The position numbers and the translations under genes are program-made. A DNA stretch of 64,000 bases, taken from contig JAVGWX010000004.1 in assembly GCA_036924085.1 (NCBI GenBank), positions 78,942,941 through 79,006,940 on the forward strand, in the 5' to 3' direction. Positions 37,501 to 52,500 of the stretch are shown piece by piece. The DNA is from Ariolimax columbianus. Taxonomy: Eukaryota > Mollusca > Gastropoda > Stylommatophora > Arionidae. Within the stretch, counting starts at the first letter, position 1. Each line of letters starts with the position of its first letter. The notes under the pieces were generated by a model. The model was not told the origin of the DNA. It did not search any database and saw only the letters and a program-made list of their open reading frames with translations.

Positions 37501-40500
37501 GATATGTACTCCTTTGTCAGTATGGAAGAGACTAAGGACACGTGATGATTATGAGCACAATACAATAGAAGAAAAATAAACTCACGCTGTTAATAGCATC
37601 GCATGGTCATAGTTGGGAAGATTTTTTTGTGTTGCTAACAGCCACTTTGTGAACAAATTTAAGAGTTTTGTGGCGTCAATTTTGTATTGGCCATTATCTA
37701 GTTCCAAATCTGTTATGTTGTATGGAGACAGTCCTGGCGTCTGTGACTAAGAAATAAGAGACAGAACAGTGGCGTACGGTGAAATCTCAAACAAGGTGTG
37801 CTATAAAACTTCAAAATGTTTTGGACAAAATATATTCAAAACAAGTATATTACTTACCAATTTTATTTATAAATTAACTCGAAATCCCTCTTCTTTAACT
37901 GAACTTAACGTTAATAATCTGGTTTAGAAGACTCTACAGAGTCTGTATACAACCGGTTTTTTAGAGGGTGGGTTAACCGATGTGCGAGTCCATCTTAATA
38001 GACTCAAACACTAGAGCTAAGTAGACCTGCAGCCAGTTAGGCGCCATCTATAGCTGCTCTTAATAAACCACATGAGGAAAGGTACAAATAACTTGGGTAG
38101 ATTTTTTATTTGAATTTTGTCCGGGTAGTAGCCGCTTAGCCTACTCTTTTCGATTTCCAACGGCCATGACATTTTTAACATGCTCAACACTGAACACGAG
38201 AGCCCGATTTCACTACCCAGATATCAGGGGATCAGGGGACCTCCGGCATCCGAGGCGGAGACCTTACCTCGAGACCACTGAGTCCTCTAGTGTAAGAGAA
38301 ACTGATCAATTACATCATTGTTTATTCCAAAATCCACTATCTTTAGAAAATAGTAAACACAGCCAACAACATCAAAAAGCTTAGATTTAATGCATTCAAG
38401 AATAGATTGGATGCGCATATCTTCTAGAGCAAGGAAATGGAAATGTAACTGATTGTATACAGACTCTGCAGAGTCTTCTAAAGCAGTATAAAGACGTTAA
38501 GTTTAGATTCTCACTACCTGTCAACCATTCTGTCGCATCATATTGTGAAACTACAAAGTGCCGGATGTATTCATATTTCTTATCTTTGTGTCTATAAACT
38601 AATCGGTCAAAAAGAGCTTCAGGTTTACCGGCATTCTAGATGTCTATTTTATCAGCGTAACTTCTCGACAAAAATGTCGAACTTTGTAAATTATCAACAC
38701 TATTTTCCATGTAAAAACGGTTATATTATTAACTATTTACAATTTTAGTCGTTTCTCTTACGTAATTATTTACAATAAAATGAGCAAATAATAAATTGTT
38801 TAGCACAATGAACACGTATCAACAAAAGGCATTTAGTTCTTATGATCTGGTGAAAAGGTGTGCTCCAAGGTTCCAGCACCGCTAGACTGCTTAGCACGTC
38901 CCCTATTTTCGCCATAAACCCTTTCTTCCCTACTCCTGGTGTTTTGTGACTTTCAGAATCATATACTTAAAGTGGGCGAAATAGCTTCAGCACACCCGAC
39001 AAACAGCAAAGCGAAGTAAGCGAGGTTGTGAATATAACGAACAAAATAATATGAAACTTTAATAATATATAATTTGATTCTGTTTTTCTCTTTATTTTAT
39101 CTGACACTGCTGTCAAGGATAAAGTGTTGCAGATTTCTTTTAGGTAGGGAACTTTGAAAATCCATAAAGATTGATAGTCATTTCCAACTCCCAACAAGGA
39201 GGTCTTCAGAAAAGATAGCAACAAAGATGCAGATTTTCGTTGATGTGCAGAGCATAGGATGGTGTGATATGGTCGCTGGGGTGGATCTGTGGGAGGCTGC
39301 CCTGCAGATATCGATCGAATATGTCATGAAGTAGAAACGTTGGATAGGTCATACATTAAGGAAAGGAGTTGATCGAATTACAAGGCAGTCTCTGTTCTGG
39401 AACACTCAGGCACATGATAAGTAGTGGCAGGCCTACTCATTCATGAAGAAAATGTCAAATATATGTAGACTGAGCTGAAGCAGTTGACATGGAGACGAAT
39501 CGTGTATTTGTTGAAGACCTATGCTCCACGGGGAGCGGTAAAGGTTTTGATTGATTGATTGATTTTTTGATTGATTGATACAAATATTTTCCCGAATCGC
39601 GCCCGTGTGGTAGGAATATAAGCTTCGGTACCTCGAATTGCCTTCTTAGATCTGTGGACCGGGACTGACAAAAGCGTTCAGTTTTCTTCTTCTTCGTCGT
39701 CGTCGTCGTCGTCTTCTTCTTCGTCTTCTTCTTCTTCTTTGTTTTCTTCTTCTTTTTGTTTCTGTTCTTCGTACTGCTCTTCTTTTTTCCTTCTTTTTCT
39801 TCTTCACTCTCGTTCTTCTTCTTTTTCATCTTCTTCTTTTCCTCTTCTTTATCTTTTTATTCTTCTTCTGCTTCTTCTTCGATTTCTTCTTCTTCTGCTG
39901 CGTCTTCTTCTTCGTCTTTTTCCTCTTTTTCTTCATTGACTCTCAAACAATTGTATCTATTTCCCTCACACACTTGGCAGTCCGTCTCAGTCTTCCCTCC
40001 TCTCTATATGAGTACACTTTATACATTAATTAGGTTCGGGGTACGGGGGATGGGGGCCAGGTCATGTTGTCATTCTGCTCCTCTCATGAAGCCGACAGGC
40101 CTGTAAAAGATATTCCATGTTTGTTTTTTTTCTTTTCACTAGGGCACATGTCTGTGTACCCAATCGCTAAAGTTATTGAACAGATGATTTTTCAGTCTGC
40201 AGTGAACCGTTCGTAGTCTGAATATATTTACTTGATCTTTCCTAAACTTAACTTAACTTAACGTCTTAATACTGGTTTAAAAGACTACGCAGAGTCTGCA
40301 CACAACCAGTTAAGAGTCTGCACACAACCAGTTACTTTTACATTTCCTTGATCTAAAAACTATGCGCATGCAATCTATTCTTGAACACATTAATTGACCC
40401 TGCTTCTACTATTTCCTGTGGTAATGCATTCCAAGCATTTCATCACTCTTAGTCTCGGACTAAAATATTTCCTAATATTTAATCTAGACCTTTCTTTAGT

Positions 40501-43500
40501 TCATTTGTAGCTATGCCCTCTTGTTCTTGTAGGTGGTTGTGTTTTGAAAAAAACCTTATTATAGTCTAATTTATCCTTTCCGTTGATTACCTAATAAACC
40601 TGTATTAAGTCACCTCAAATTATTTCCTTTTCTAAACAATGTAGTCTGGTTGCCAATAAGTAGTATGCTTCTGCAATATCAGGTTCTTGGATGTTCTCTG
40701 TATCGTTTGTCTTTAAAGTTAATTTGTGCTATTGTATTTAAAGTTAATTTGTACTATTGTCTTTTAAGTTAATTTGTACTATTGTCTTTAAAGTCAATTT
40801 GTACTATTGTCTTTAAAGTTAATTTGTACAATTGTCTTTACAGTTAATTTGTACTATTGTCTTTAAAGTTAATTTGTACTATTGTCTTTAAAGTTAATTT
40901 GTACTATTGTCTTTAAAGTTAATTTGCACTATTTGTCTTTACAGTTACATTTTACTATTGTCTTTATATATTCATAAGTAGCTTTATTTTAAGTTTGTGT
41001 GTTTCTTTTGTTTCATCTTTCTTTACTTAGTCTATCTTGCTCTTTATTTCCATTTATCTTACAGTGTGCAGAAACTCACTGAATTATTGCTCTGCTGAAA
41101 TTGTAGTCTGTATTTATAATGTTGGTCACATACCCCTAAGTGTGGATACCACTGGTTAAGAACCCATTGACTCGACTCGAGTGATTGGCACTTACCGTTA
41201 GAAGCATTGGGGTAAGCATTCGGATTTTCAGTGTTCTGTTTTCTAGTTGTAGAGTATCCATGCGCATAGACACCTTTCAATATAAACACAACATATATAC
41301 AGTTTCACAATTATTTCTGTCATTCTATACTTTAGTAGCATTTCTGCAAATAGTAATACTTGCCACATTGTCAAATGGTTGTATGCTCAGACAATGTTTC
41401 CTCTACTTGTTTTTCTTCTTCTTCGTCTTCGGCGTTCAGTCTGTTAAGGACGTTTTGACGTTGGGTGACATAATTGCAACATGTTATGACCTACTTTAGA
41501 TAGGCCGTCTGACTCATCGGGGGGAAATCCCTTTTTGTTGTTGTTGTTGTTGTTGTGTTTGTCTCATTTTTCTATTCTCAAAAGTTGTGTGCGTTGCACT
41601 ACAATTTTTATTTTGCACCTGTCGGCCCGTGCATCCGACTTCGACGTGATTTTTATGTAAGAGTCTCCTTCCTTCTGCATTTTCAAAGGGTTTGCTTCCC
41701 CAGGGTTAACGGTCAGTGATGTGATGGGGATCAAACCCAGCACCTGTGGGTTGTGAGCTGTGTCACTTAACCACTGGCCACGTCGTCGCCTCAAGAGAAA
41801 ATCCTTATGAAACGTCACATTCATTGGCCGACTAAATCACAAAACCTGCATGTGTAGATTGACCAGACGTTAGTCTTCTCTTCCCTAGAATATATATAAG
41901 AAGATACATAGCAAAATACGTAAGAAGAAATATACGAAAATATTTGAGAAAATAAATAAGACAACGCATTTACAAATATTTAAGTAAATACATAGGAAAA
42001 CATATTAGTAAGTATAAATCAAAATTCATAGAAACAATGTAAGAAAATACATAAGTAAATATGAGGCGTATTCAAATGATACACTGCCTGCATTCTGCGA
42101 TGAATGTCAACTGGTCAACATTCTTTAGATGCTAGAAACCGAATCACTGCTCGCTGATCAACTCTGAACGGATTCCGTATCACACCCGCCATGTTTTCAA
42201 CGGTCTGCTGAGGAAACTATGAGTCGGAGGATGATGCAATTTTGCAAATTTGACGGTTGGTATATGCTGTTTACATCAGAAGTGACATCATCATGAGCAT
42301 CATATGTATTTTCACCTGTTGCAGTTATGTCCGGTTACATTTGAACACGCCTCGTAAATAAGAAAATGGATAGGGAAATATATACTAAAATAAATAAATA
42401 AATACGTAAGAAAGTACATAGAAACATAATCATGAAGGTATATAAATCTTATTTTAGTCTAACGACAATTTATCCCAGATGCATACGCCACTTACAGCTG
42501 TAAACAGGCTGCTCAGATAGTCCACGATGCTACTGAGCGTCAAAGTAGCGTTTCTGCTGCTGCTGTTGAAAAACCTGCCAGTTAAGAAAATGGAAATCAT
42601 TAAATTACTCAATCAGAGCTTTTCAGGCTCCAAGCAGTGCATAGGAATTCTATAAATACATGTCAAATCTTTAGGCTCTTTGCCATTCTGTCTAACTAAG
42701 TCCATATTTTCCAGTTTCCGTGATACTCTTGGCAACCCCATTATAACGTTATTTTCGCTCTATCAAATTGCACTCCATTATCAAATTTCACCGATGATTT
42801 TGAAACACGTTAGAGCGTTTCATTCAACTAAGACAAGACTGATAGAAACCACTGTTGATTCCTACATTGTGTTACCAATGTCAATCATAGTCCTCGCTAG
42901 AAACACATTGAGTTAGAGCTAGATCTGTGAGATGCGCTGTATCAGAAGTGCAGTCAGAAAGACAATCTCTGTGATAGAATCAGCAACACCACCCTGAGGC
43001 AGACAGTGAAGACTAACCCAATTAGTGCATATATTGACAGCGAAAAAATCAAGTGGTTTGATCATTTAGTCAGAATGCATTACCACCAGCCTGCAGCGAG
43101 AGCATATCATATGGAGGTCTCCGGTCCACAAGCCAGGGACCGATCTTGACGTCGGTGGGTCAAGGTTGTCTTGGACACTCTCAGGAAGTTACACCTAACA
43201 ACACCTCAAGCTTCCCACCTGGCAATAACAAGGCAATAGGACAAATGAAGTTTTGCTATACTTATACATCTCTTGTCCAGTGGATTCTATAGTCTAGATC
43301 AGTGCTTTTCAATCTGGACGCTACCGCCCACTAGTGGGTAATTATAGCTAATAATTACACTCGAAGAAACTATCGCAGAACATCAGCAAACTAACAAAAG
43401 TGCACATTTTTATAACCTGTATTTTTTTTTTTACAGTGCCAGCATATGGCTGTGATACATAGACAGTTACTAAGACCGTGAGTCCTTTAGTTCGAAATGT

Positions 43501-46500
43501 TATAGGTAAGTCTTCAGAACACAGTGGACCAACAACGAAAAGAAGAATGTAGGCATTCCACAAGAATTTGGCATAGAGGAGAACTGGTTCATAAATTGCA
43601 TCATGAACAGATAATTGAAATACTTTGGCCACATCAAAAGTCACAATGGTCTTGAGAGAATGGTAATGGATGATATGGTGCCGGACAAGAGAGGCAGAGG
43701 CAGACCAAGAAGGCAATGGCACCAAGATGTCTTGACGAGAGAGGCAGAAGCAGACCAAGAAGGCGATGGCACTAAGATGTCTTGACAAGAGAGGCAGAGG
43801 CAGACCAAGAAGGCGATGGCACCAAGATGTCTTGACAAGAGAGGCAGAAGCAGACCAAGAAGGCGATGGCACCAAGATGTCAAGAAAGGCTTTTGCACTA
43901 CTCTGGAGCAGGCTGAAGATTTGGCAAGAAATCGAGTTTCATTCAGATGTGCTGTGGCCGACAAGAGACATGCTACATGATGATTAAAAACATCCAAAAT
44001 ACACAGGCTCGTAGAGTTTTCTTCAATTTAAATTTTTGTGAACGGTAGGGAAAATTTACCGTACCGAAGGTTAAAAAAGTAGGCGCTAGGTATACACAGG
44101 TTAAAGTGCCCTGGTCTAGACTGTCTTACTTTGCCATCAGCCCGCCTCCTTAATGTGTTATTTGTATCGTCAGCACATTCTCTTCACATCTGTCCGGACC
44201 TTCCTCATAGTTCTACATAGCATTTCAATACTTCTTTTCTATGCACGCCTCCATTGAAGAGCGCCTGAGACATTATCGGTGGAGTTTTCGTTGGTCCTAA
44301 CGTTAAAGACGGATTTACATTGGAATTGAAAATATAAAAACATATAAAAGAACATATAAGAAAATATAAGAAAACACATAAGACAATACAAGAAAACACA
44401 TAAGACAACACAAGAAAATTTATAAGAGAATTCAAGAAAATATATAAAACAATACCCACAAATTTGAGAACAATATTTAATGAAACGTTTAAGAGATTAT
44501 AAGAGAAAATGCAAGAAAATATATAAACTATGAAAAATACATAAGATAGTGTATGATAAAATTTGTAAGAAAATACGTTATAAAATATATAAGAAAATAC
44601 GTAAAAATTTTTTTATGAAATTTACAAGAAAATGTACAAGAAAGAACATTGGAAAATATATAAGCGAAAAATATATAAGAAGATATATAAGAAAATAGTT
44701 CCGAAAATATACAAGAAAGTACATTACAAAATAAATAAGAAAATATGTCAGAAAATATATGAGAAAATGAGTCCGAAAATATATAAAAATACATATGAAA
44801 ATATTTACGAAAATATTTAAGAAAATTTGTTTTAAAATAAATAACAAAATGTGTAACAAAAAAAAATATTTAAAAGAAAATATGTGCAAAATATCTAAGA
44901 AAATATCTAATTGAATAAATGTTTTGGAGATGTGCTACTGGCTTATTAAAGACTGCCATCGGAAGGCAAGTGGAAGCCATCACTACAACGCACGTACATA
45001 GCACAACCATGTATCGACACAAATAACGTATATACAGCAGAATTGATAAACGACAATGAGTGTGAAATGGCTTACAAACCAAAATTGATTTTGTGTTTTG
45101 GTTCATAAAACAGTCTATTTGTATCCATCTTTGAAGTAACCCCCTTCAAATGTGTGCTGAAGTTGGTTGCCATGCAACCATTTCAGGCACAAACAACAGT
45201 AAAACACATTTCGACTTTGGAAACAAATCGAATGCAAAATAAGAAAATAACATAACATTTACAAACTTGCTTTGCAAACTTTTTTTTGTAAATTTTTTAT
45301 TTTTTTATTTTACGTGTTTTGCCTCACTAGTTTCTACTGGCGGAGGCGCGCCTATTCCATCGCAGACCGTAGTCAATTGGGCGATATTAAGACGCATAAA
45401 CCAGTTCTTGGATGTATATATGCGTCTGTATGTATCTATGTTGGGTTTGTGTGCTCTCAGAAGCCAGCCCAACCAAAGTGCAATGGAAGAGTCCAACCCT
45501 GCGGGCGCGTGATTTCTACGGTCCGTTATAACTTCAGCTGATCGGCATGGCCCATCAAGCTGATAAATAATTTCAAAAGTAGCAAAGGTATACCTGATAT
45601 ACAACGAGTAGTCAATAACTGTTAAGATATCGATGGTGTACGTCACGGGCACCGTGACAGCACGCTTGCGTCTGGAGAGAGTCTCGTAACTTCTGGCTAT
45701 GCTCTGTACATACTCTGGACTTGGGGGCACTGAAATGCACCGTAAACATTAAAGTCAATTATATTGAATATAAAGCTTAGGCAGTGATTTCTAATTGATC
45801 AAGAAAAGGCATTTGACTAGGCAAACCGATGTAGGCAATGGGGAAGTAATGGAGGAATAAGGCGTGGGGGGGGGGGGGGGGGTCAACTACTGGATGGTAT
45901 TCAAGCCTTGTACGTAAACAGTGAAGGTGCAGTGCGAACAATGTCAGTTATGACAAATTGGTTTTCAGTGCTAAGTGGTGTATGACAGGGGTGTGTTCTT
46001 TCTCCACTTTTGTTCATAATTTACATGGATAAAATGATGCAGTTTGCTAGCTCTCATGAAGAGTCCCTCAATGAACTGTTGTTTGCTGATGATCTTTTAC
46101 CAAAATGGAGAAGAACTACAACACCACTTGAACTATCTCCATTTCTCTTGTAATGAAAATGGCATGAAGATCAATACACGCAAGACAGAGACTATGTTAA
46201 TTGCACTTAAACAATTACAGAGAAGTTTTCACATCAGTGACATAAATATCAAGCAAGTACGGGAGTTCAAATCCGTAGATAGAACATAGAATTTAGAAGT
46301 CGGACAGTGTCCACTATCAAATTGCACCGATTTTGAAATACCATAGAGGGCTTCTTTCAACTAAGAGGAGGCTGATAAATGAACTATTTATTCATACATT
46401 GTGTTTCCAATGCCAATCGTGGTCCTTACTAGCAACCCATAAGAGTAAGATCCAGAGCTGTGAGATGCGCTGTGTGAGAAGTGCAGCAGGAAAGACAATC

Positions 46501-49500
46501 CGTGACCAAATCCGCAACACCACGCTGAGGCAGATAGTGGGGACAAACCCAATTAGTGCCTAAATTGACTCTCAACAAAAAAAGTGGTTTGGTCATTTAG
46601 TCAGAATGCATTATGACCAGCCTGCATCAAAAGCATATCATATGAAGGTGTCCGGTCAACAACAAGAGGCAGACCACGTCGTCAATGGATCGAGGGTGTC
46701 TCTGACACTTTCATGAAGTTACACCTAACGACAGCACAAGCCTCCCACTTAGCGATAACAAGAAATCTACTCAGCCCACCTCTCTACGACACCCTATGGC
46801 AAGAACAGTTGGACAAAAGAAGAAGAAAAAGAAGTGATTCCTAGAATATTAAATCTAGCATAACCTTGCAGCTCTCTGTGGAGCTCATGTCTTCCCTTAT
46901 TCAAGTATGTACACGCAAAGTCCTACGCTTCACTTATTCAAGTATGTACACGCAAAGTCCTACGCTTTACTTATTCAAGTATGTACACGCAAAGTCATAC
47001 GCTTCACTTATTCAAGTATGTACACTCAAAGTCCTACGCTTCACTAATTCAAGTATGTACACGCAAAGTCCTACGCTTCACGTATTCAAGTATGTACACT
47101 CAAAGTCCTACGCTTCACTTATTCAAGTATGTACACGCAAAGTCATACGCTTCACTTATTCAAAGTCCTACGATCCTGTAGGTGTCGTTCCAGCTCTGTT
47201 CAAGTCTACCTTATTTCTTTTCAGTCTGTCTTAATTTCTCTTCTTCACGTGTGTGTTTCCCCCAATCAATCAAGACATATCAGCTTCCTGTGTAGCACAG
47301 GCTTTCAACCAACGCACGCCAATGCATCCTGGTATGTGCCATTCATTCCAAAACTTTTCACATCTTTCAATTCACGTGTGTCGCTTGAACTCTCTTCTAC
47401 TTGTGTCTTGTTAATCTCCATCTATTTATATTACGCTTTGGGCTCCAGATCAGAGACCGTCTTGTAATGCTATAATTTGATTTCCTTGATGCGTATCGTA
47501 TCCAACACCAGTTATAAAATATGACAAGCAATGAACATGAAGCTACAACATATAATCTATATATCGATCGTCTCATATAATCTATATATCTATCGTCTCA
47601 TATAATATATACATTGATCGTCTCATATAATCTATATACCGATCGTCTCATATAATCTATATATCGATCGTCTTTGACTTAGATGAAAGTCTACCATGAC
47701 GCCATTATCCCCACTCTGCTCTACGTAGGTGACAGCTGGAATGTCTACGCTGGTGACACTAGGAGGTTAAATCCCTTCCAAGTGAATTGTCCGAGACGCA
47801 TACTGCATTTTCGCGGGCAGGATCATAAATACAGATACTATTAGTGCCATACTAAAGCCAGGTATTCATGCACTTTTGCATACCCAACTAAGATGGACTG
47901 ACCACCTTACTCGAATGTCAAGCGAAAGGTTTCCAATGAAACTCAGTATAGTGAACTGAGTGAAGGAGAACGATTACATAGACGTCCAAAAAAAGGGTTT
48001 TAAGCGCTGTTAAAAAGACATTTCAACTTGTGAAAACCTGGCTCAAAATCTTTCAATCTCGAATAGTGCGGTCACAAACGGCATTGCAGTCAGCGAGGGC
48101 ATCCGTGTTCAGGCAGTCCAGAATAGACGTGCAATCAGAAAGTCTAGAGCCGAACGAAAACTAGTGACAGCTGTGGACTATGTGTGTCAGTCGTGTCATA
48201 GAACGTCCCGCTCTCGGATTGGCATGATCAGTGATTGACTGGATCAGTCACAAGCGCACTAACACTAGTAGGAGATCATGTTGGTGGTCCTCATCGACGA
48301 CGATGATTATATTCTTTGAACACCAGGTGGCGCATAAGGCAGAAACAAGTGTTCTCCAGTTTGAACGTTGTGACTCTACTTGTCCAAGTTCGTGTACGTT
48401 GTTTAGACCAATAGTTGAGCACTTTCTGATGATCATTCTACAAAGTCTCTTGCTGCCAACCGGAGCACACATAACTGCCTGTAATGGGAGTATGTTCTTG
48501 TTCATTATAAGCACATGCCCGATGCCTAACGATGGCAGAAACTTATTACTGGTTAGTGTCTTGTTTTATTAGCTTGTTGGTCTAGAATTCTTCCCAACCA
48601 ACGTTCAATATTTTTCTAAAACATTTGTCTTCAAAAGCATCCAATTTATTTCCTAGTGTCTTTGTCGTTGTTCAACTTTTGAACCCACATATTAGCACTG
48701 ATATACCACCCCGAGCTTAGTGTTTGCTGATTGATGTGTATCTTCAACGTGTTTGCTAGTTGGTTAAAGGCACATCAGACCAAAGCAATTCGAGGAGATA
48801 TTTCTTTTGTTGTATTTTCATTTTGTGACCTTTTACTTCCCAATTGGGGAGGGTGGCGTTGGCTAGTGGTTAAGTGACACGGCTCTCAACCCGAAAATGC
48901 TGGGTTCGATCCCCGTCACAGTATCGGTCGTTACCCCGGGGAAGTACATCCTTAGAAAGTGCAGAAGGAAGCACACTATTACATAAAATGCATGTCGGAT
49001 ACACTGGTCCGACAGGCGCAAAATAAAAACCGTAGTGCGACACCACATCGCTTTAAAAAAAAAAGAGAAATAAGGCAAACGCCAAAAAAAACCTCCAAAA
49101 ACATTTAGTCAATGTCAGGCAATATATTGGCCAAGACCCTCACCTGGGCTTTCTAGTAGCTCTCCCTGGTAACGAGCTGTTTTCACGGCAGCCTGGATAA
49201 CGACGTGGAGGATCGACGTGATCCCCGTAGTAGTGAGTGACACGCAGATAAGCCAAGTATAGCACAACTGCCTGAAAGACCCCGGTCCACATTCATCAGC
49301 GAGCTCGGGATGTGAGGAAACCTACTGCAACCACTTAATGTCTTGTTCAGGGCGCACAAAAGAGTATCCTACTCATCGTGAGCATTTCCAAACAACAACT
49401 TCTCAATTAAGTAAAACTTTCAACCTTCTATAATTAATTGTATATTTATGCAGACTCTGTGCTACGAGTGCCAAACATGGCGTCTGTCCTGGACGCGTGA

Positions 49501-52500
49501 GAGCAGAATTTCGACTTGTGAAATAAAGTGTGTGAGGAAGGTCATTGGTGTTACCAGGAGAGACAGAATGCGGAACGACGACATTCCAAGTATGATTGGT
49601 TCTACGTCTTGTGCAAAGTACATTTCCAGGCAAAATATTCTCATGAGAATGCACGATCATCAACTTCCACTGATGGCGTACTACGCTGGTAGGTCTGTCT
49701 ACAGAGGGCGGCCGCGAGGTAGGTTGATAGATGCCATTAGAGTGATTGTGCAGCGACACGGGCTCACATTGACCGACACAACACGCTTGGCGCAGGATAG
49801 GCGATTTAAGCTCCCAACTAAATATTTACTGTCGCACGACTTTATTCCCATTGCTGTGGTAGTTGATGTGTTTTTGTAATATTCTGTTGTTTTTTAATTT
49901 GACGTGTTTGCCTCACTAGTTTCTACTGGCGGAGGCGCGCTTTTTCCACCCCAGGACCGTAGTCAATTGGACGATATTAAGACGCATAAACCAGTGCTTG
50001 GATGTATTTGTGCGTCTGTATGTACCTATGCTTGGTTTGTGCGCCCTCAGAAGCCAGTCCAACCAAAGTTCAATAGAAGGGTCTTACCCTGAGGGCGCGT
50101 GCGAAAGTTGTGCAAGAGTGTGATTGTTGGACGGAGTAAAATGAAACAGAGTATGTAATATTCAGCTTTATATAAGCAGCTAAAATAGAGAAAATGGAAC
50201 ACCAAATAAATATTAACAAAAAACAATTATTTTCAAAATTTTACTCATGGCTGCTGTGTCTTGGGCATTGAATTCAACGATTGGGTTCATTCTATAAATG
50301 GTAGTCACGTGACTGGGGAACACTTGTGCTCGCTGAGGCCATGATAGGGATGGAGTGATTCTATACTTCTGTTTGCCAAGATACACTGAGCCTTCCTGTG
50401 GATTATAAACATAATATTAAATTAAAGTAAGCATACGGTATTTGATTTTTAGTTTTGATTTCATAATAACATATGTAAATAATAGCATGTGCTCGAAAAC
50501 ACAGCGGTAAATTAGGAATGTTTGTTCGTGACAATCATACAGTAAGTGTGTATCTGCGTTTAAGTAACATAGAGGCTCAGAGAGGGTTGCATCAGGTTCA
50601 GCAAAACAGCCGATGAAGAACTTATTCTGCGTTCAAGGGGTTGCTCTGACAACAGAATGGAGTTTGGCTAAGAAAACCTGGCCCCCAAATTCGTGTGCTG
50701 ACATCGGATGTATCTATTAAGCAGCATCGCTGTAAACGACGTAGCCACTTCGGAATATCAATTTTTCAGGACGAACAAAGAGGCAAAGAAGAACTTACTT
50801 TCCGTGTCCGGAAACTTAGCAAAGTAATAGGTCAGAAATCAGTCACCATGGAAGCTCTTCCATTCACCGTCATGAGATCAGCCAACTTATTTGGTTTTTG
50901 CATTCTTTGGCAGTTGTACAAATGTTCGGAGTCTTTGGATGACTCTTTCACAAACATCGTGGTTCGCATATCTCCAATTGTCAAGTTCGATCCATATCTC
51001 CAATTGTCAAGTTCGATCCATATCTCCAATTGTCAAGTTCGATCCATATCTTCAATTGTCAAGTTCGATCAATATCTCAAATTGTCAAGTTCGATCTACA
51101 CCTTGACACTCCCGTTCGTAATCGATTTTGGGTTCTTCACATAGAGTATAAGGGAGCCACGTAGCGCAGGGGTTAGCGAGCTGGTTTTGAATCTGAGCTG
51201 TCCTCGGTTCATTCCCCAGTTGAGGCGGAAATATTTTTCAGACCGCACCGGCTCCCGGGTCGACCCAGCCTTAAATTGGTACCGGTTCAGTCCGTGAAGT
51301 AAAAGCGGCGAGGGAGAGGAGATGACTACCGCCCTCCTATAGCCGAGCCTTTGAAATGTGAGATCGCTAACACCTCACGACAGTAATACTATGGGTGGTT
51401 ACTTTACTTTACATAGAGAATGGCATATTATGCCCCGTGGTAAATCCTTCTTTGATCTTCATCAATTCCAGCCAGTCAATATTTCGACGCGGTTTTGCCC
51501 GGGTTCTAGTCTATAAACCTTACAGCATATAGGAAACATTTCCTTGATCTCAGTCGCTCTCCTGGTTTAAATCCAAAAAGCGAGTGCATCTAATCGTTGG
51601 TCTACTTTTTGTTTTGGCCTTCTGAAGGGACACACCTCCTGATTTCAGGTGGTGCAATCCCGATGACTGCATTGATTTTTCTCCATGCTGTTTGCTTATG
51701 GCACCCTGCTACAATACGACATGCCTCATTTGTTGCCACATTAAAGAAGAAAAACAAAAAGGAGAAGAAGAAGAAGAAGATAGTTACGCAAACACGTGTG
51801 TTGGAATCCCTTTAATTTTAGCTTCAGTCTCATGGAAACATGGGCAGATTATTGTTGTTGTTGTTATTGTTGTTGCCGTTGTTGTTATTGTTGTTGTTGT
51901 TATTGTTGTTTCCGTTGTTGTTATTGTTGTTGTTGTTATTGTTGTTGTTATTGATGTTGTGGCGTGCTACAGTAGTTCTTCACTTTCGAGCGTGCCGATG
52001 AAGATGGACCGAGATCCTCCATGCAGTTGTGCTATGGCTGACTTTTTCTGCTAGTCGCTTACTACTACGTTGATCCCCTACTTCGTTAGTCAGTCTGTCA
52101 TAAAACGGTCTGTTTCCATGGAGTACTACGTGAAAGTGAGTGGCGCCAAAAAGAACGGTGAAGGTTGTGTGAAGATTCAAGACGAACCTGCGCCAGGACA
52201 TTATTTGCCATGAACTACAAGAGATCTCTGAACAGGTTAAGAGCAGGTGTGTCCAGGTGTGGGTCTAACCTGAAAAAGTGGGGAAATGCAGACGAGAATC
52301 ATTGAATGTTACGAATTTGGGGGCCGTTCAGTACCCAGAACACCTGATTATATGTCCTAGTATGCAGGAATGTGGGGGGTAGTCCAGGACCCAGAACACC
52401 TGATTATATGTCTTAGTGTGCAGGAATCTGGTACAGTGGAGGACCTGGTGGTGGCACGTATAAGAAAGAGCACTGAAAGTGGCTGGTTTTGGGGCGAAAA

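Noticed and set aside
39455..39829. Lysine-rich and serine/phenylalanine-rich ORFs
   Set aside because: Composition artefact of a (CTT)n tract.
41059..41289. ORF reading VYAHGYSTTRKQ as an exon
   Set aside because: The phase-compatible exon in the same place uses another frame (VSMRMDTLQ), which joins exons 5 and 7 and fits the protease fold.
42680..42916. Stand-alone 78-codon gene
   Set aside because: It aligns in order with the RT fragment at 46,310-46,560 and is a LINE remnant.
44528..44889. Membrane-protein-like Phe/Ile ORFs
   Set aside because: They arise from the AT-rich tandem array and appear in overlapping frames.
48851..48925. tRNA gene
   Set aside because: A and B boxes are clear, but no cloverleaf with a proper acceptor stem closes, and the same head repeats in five SINE B copies followed by a common body and A-rich tail.
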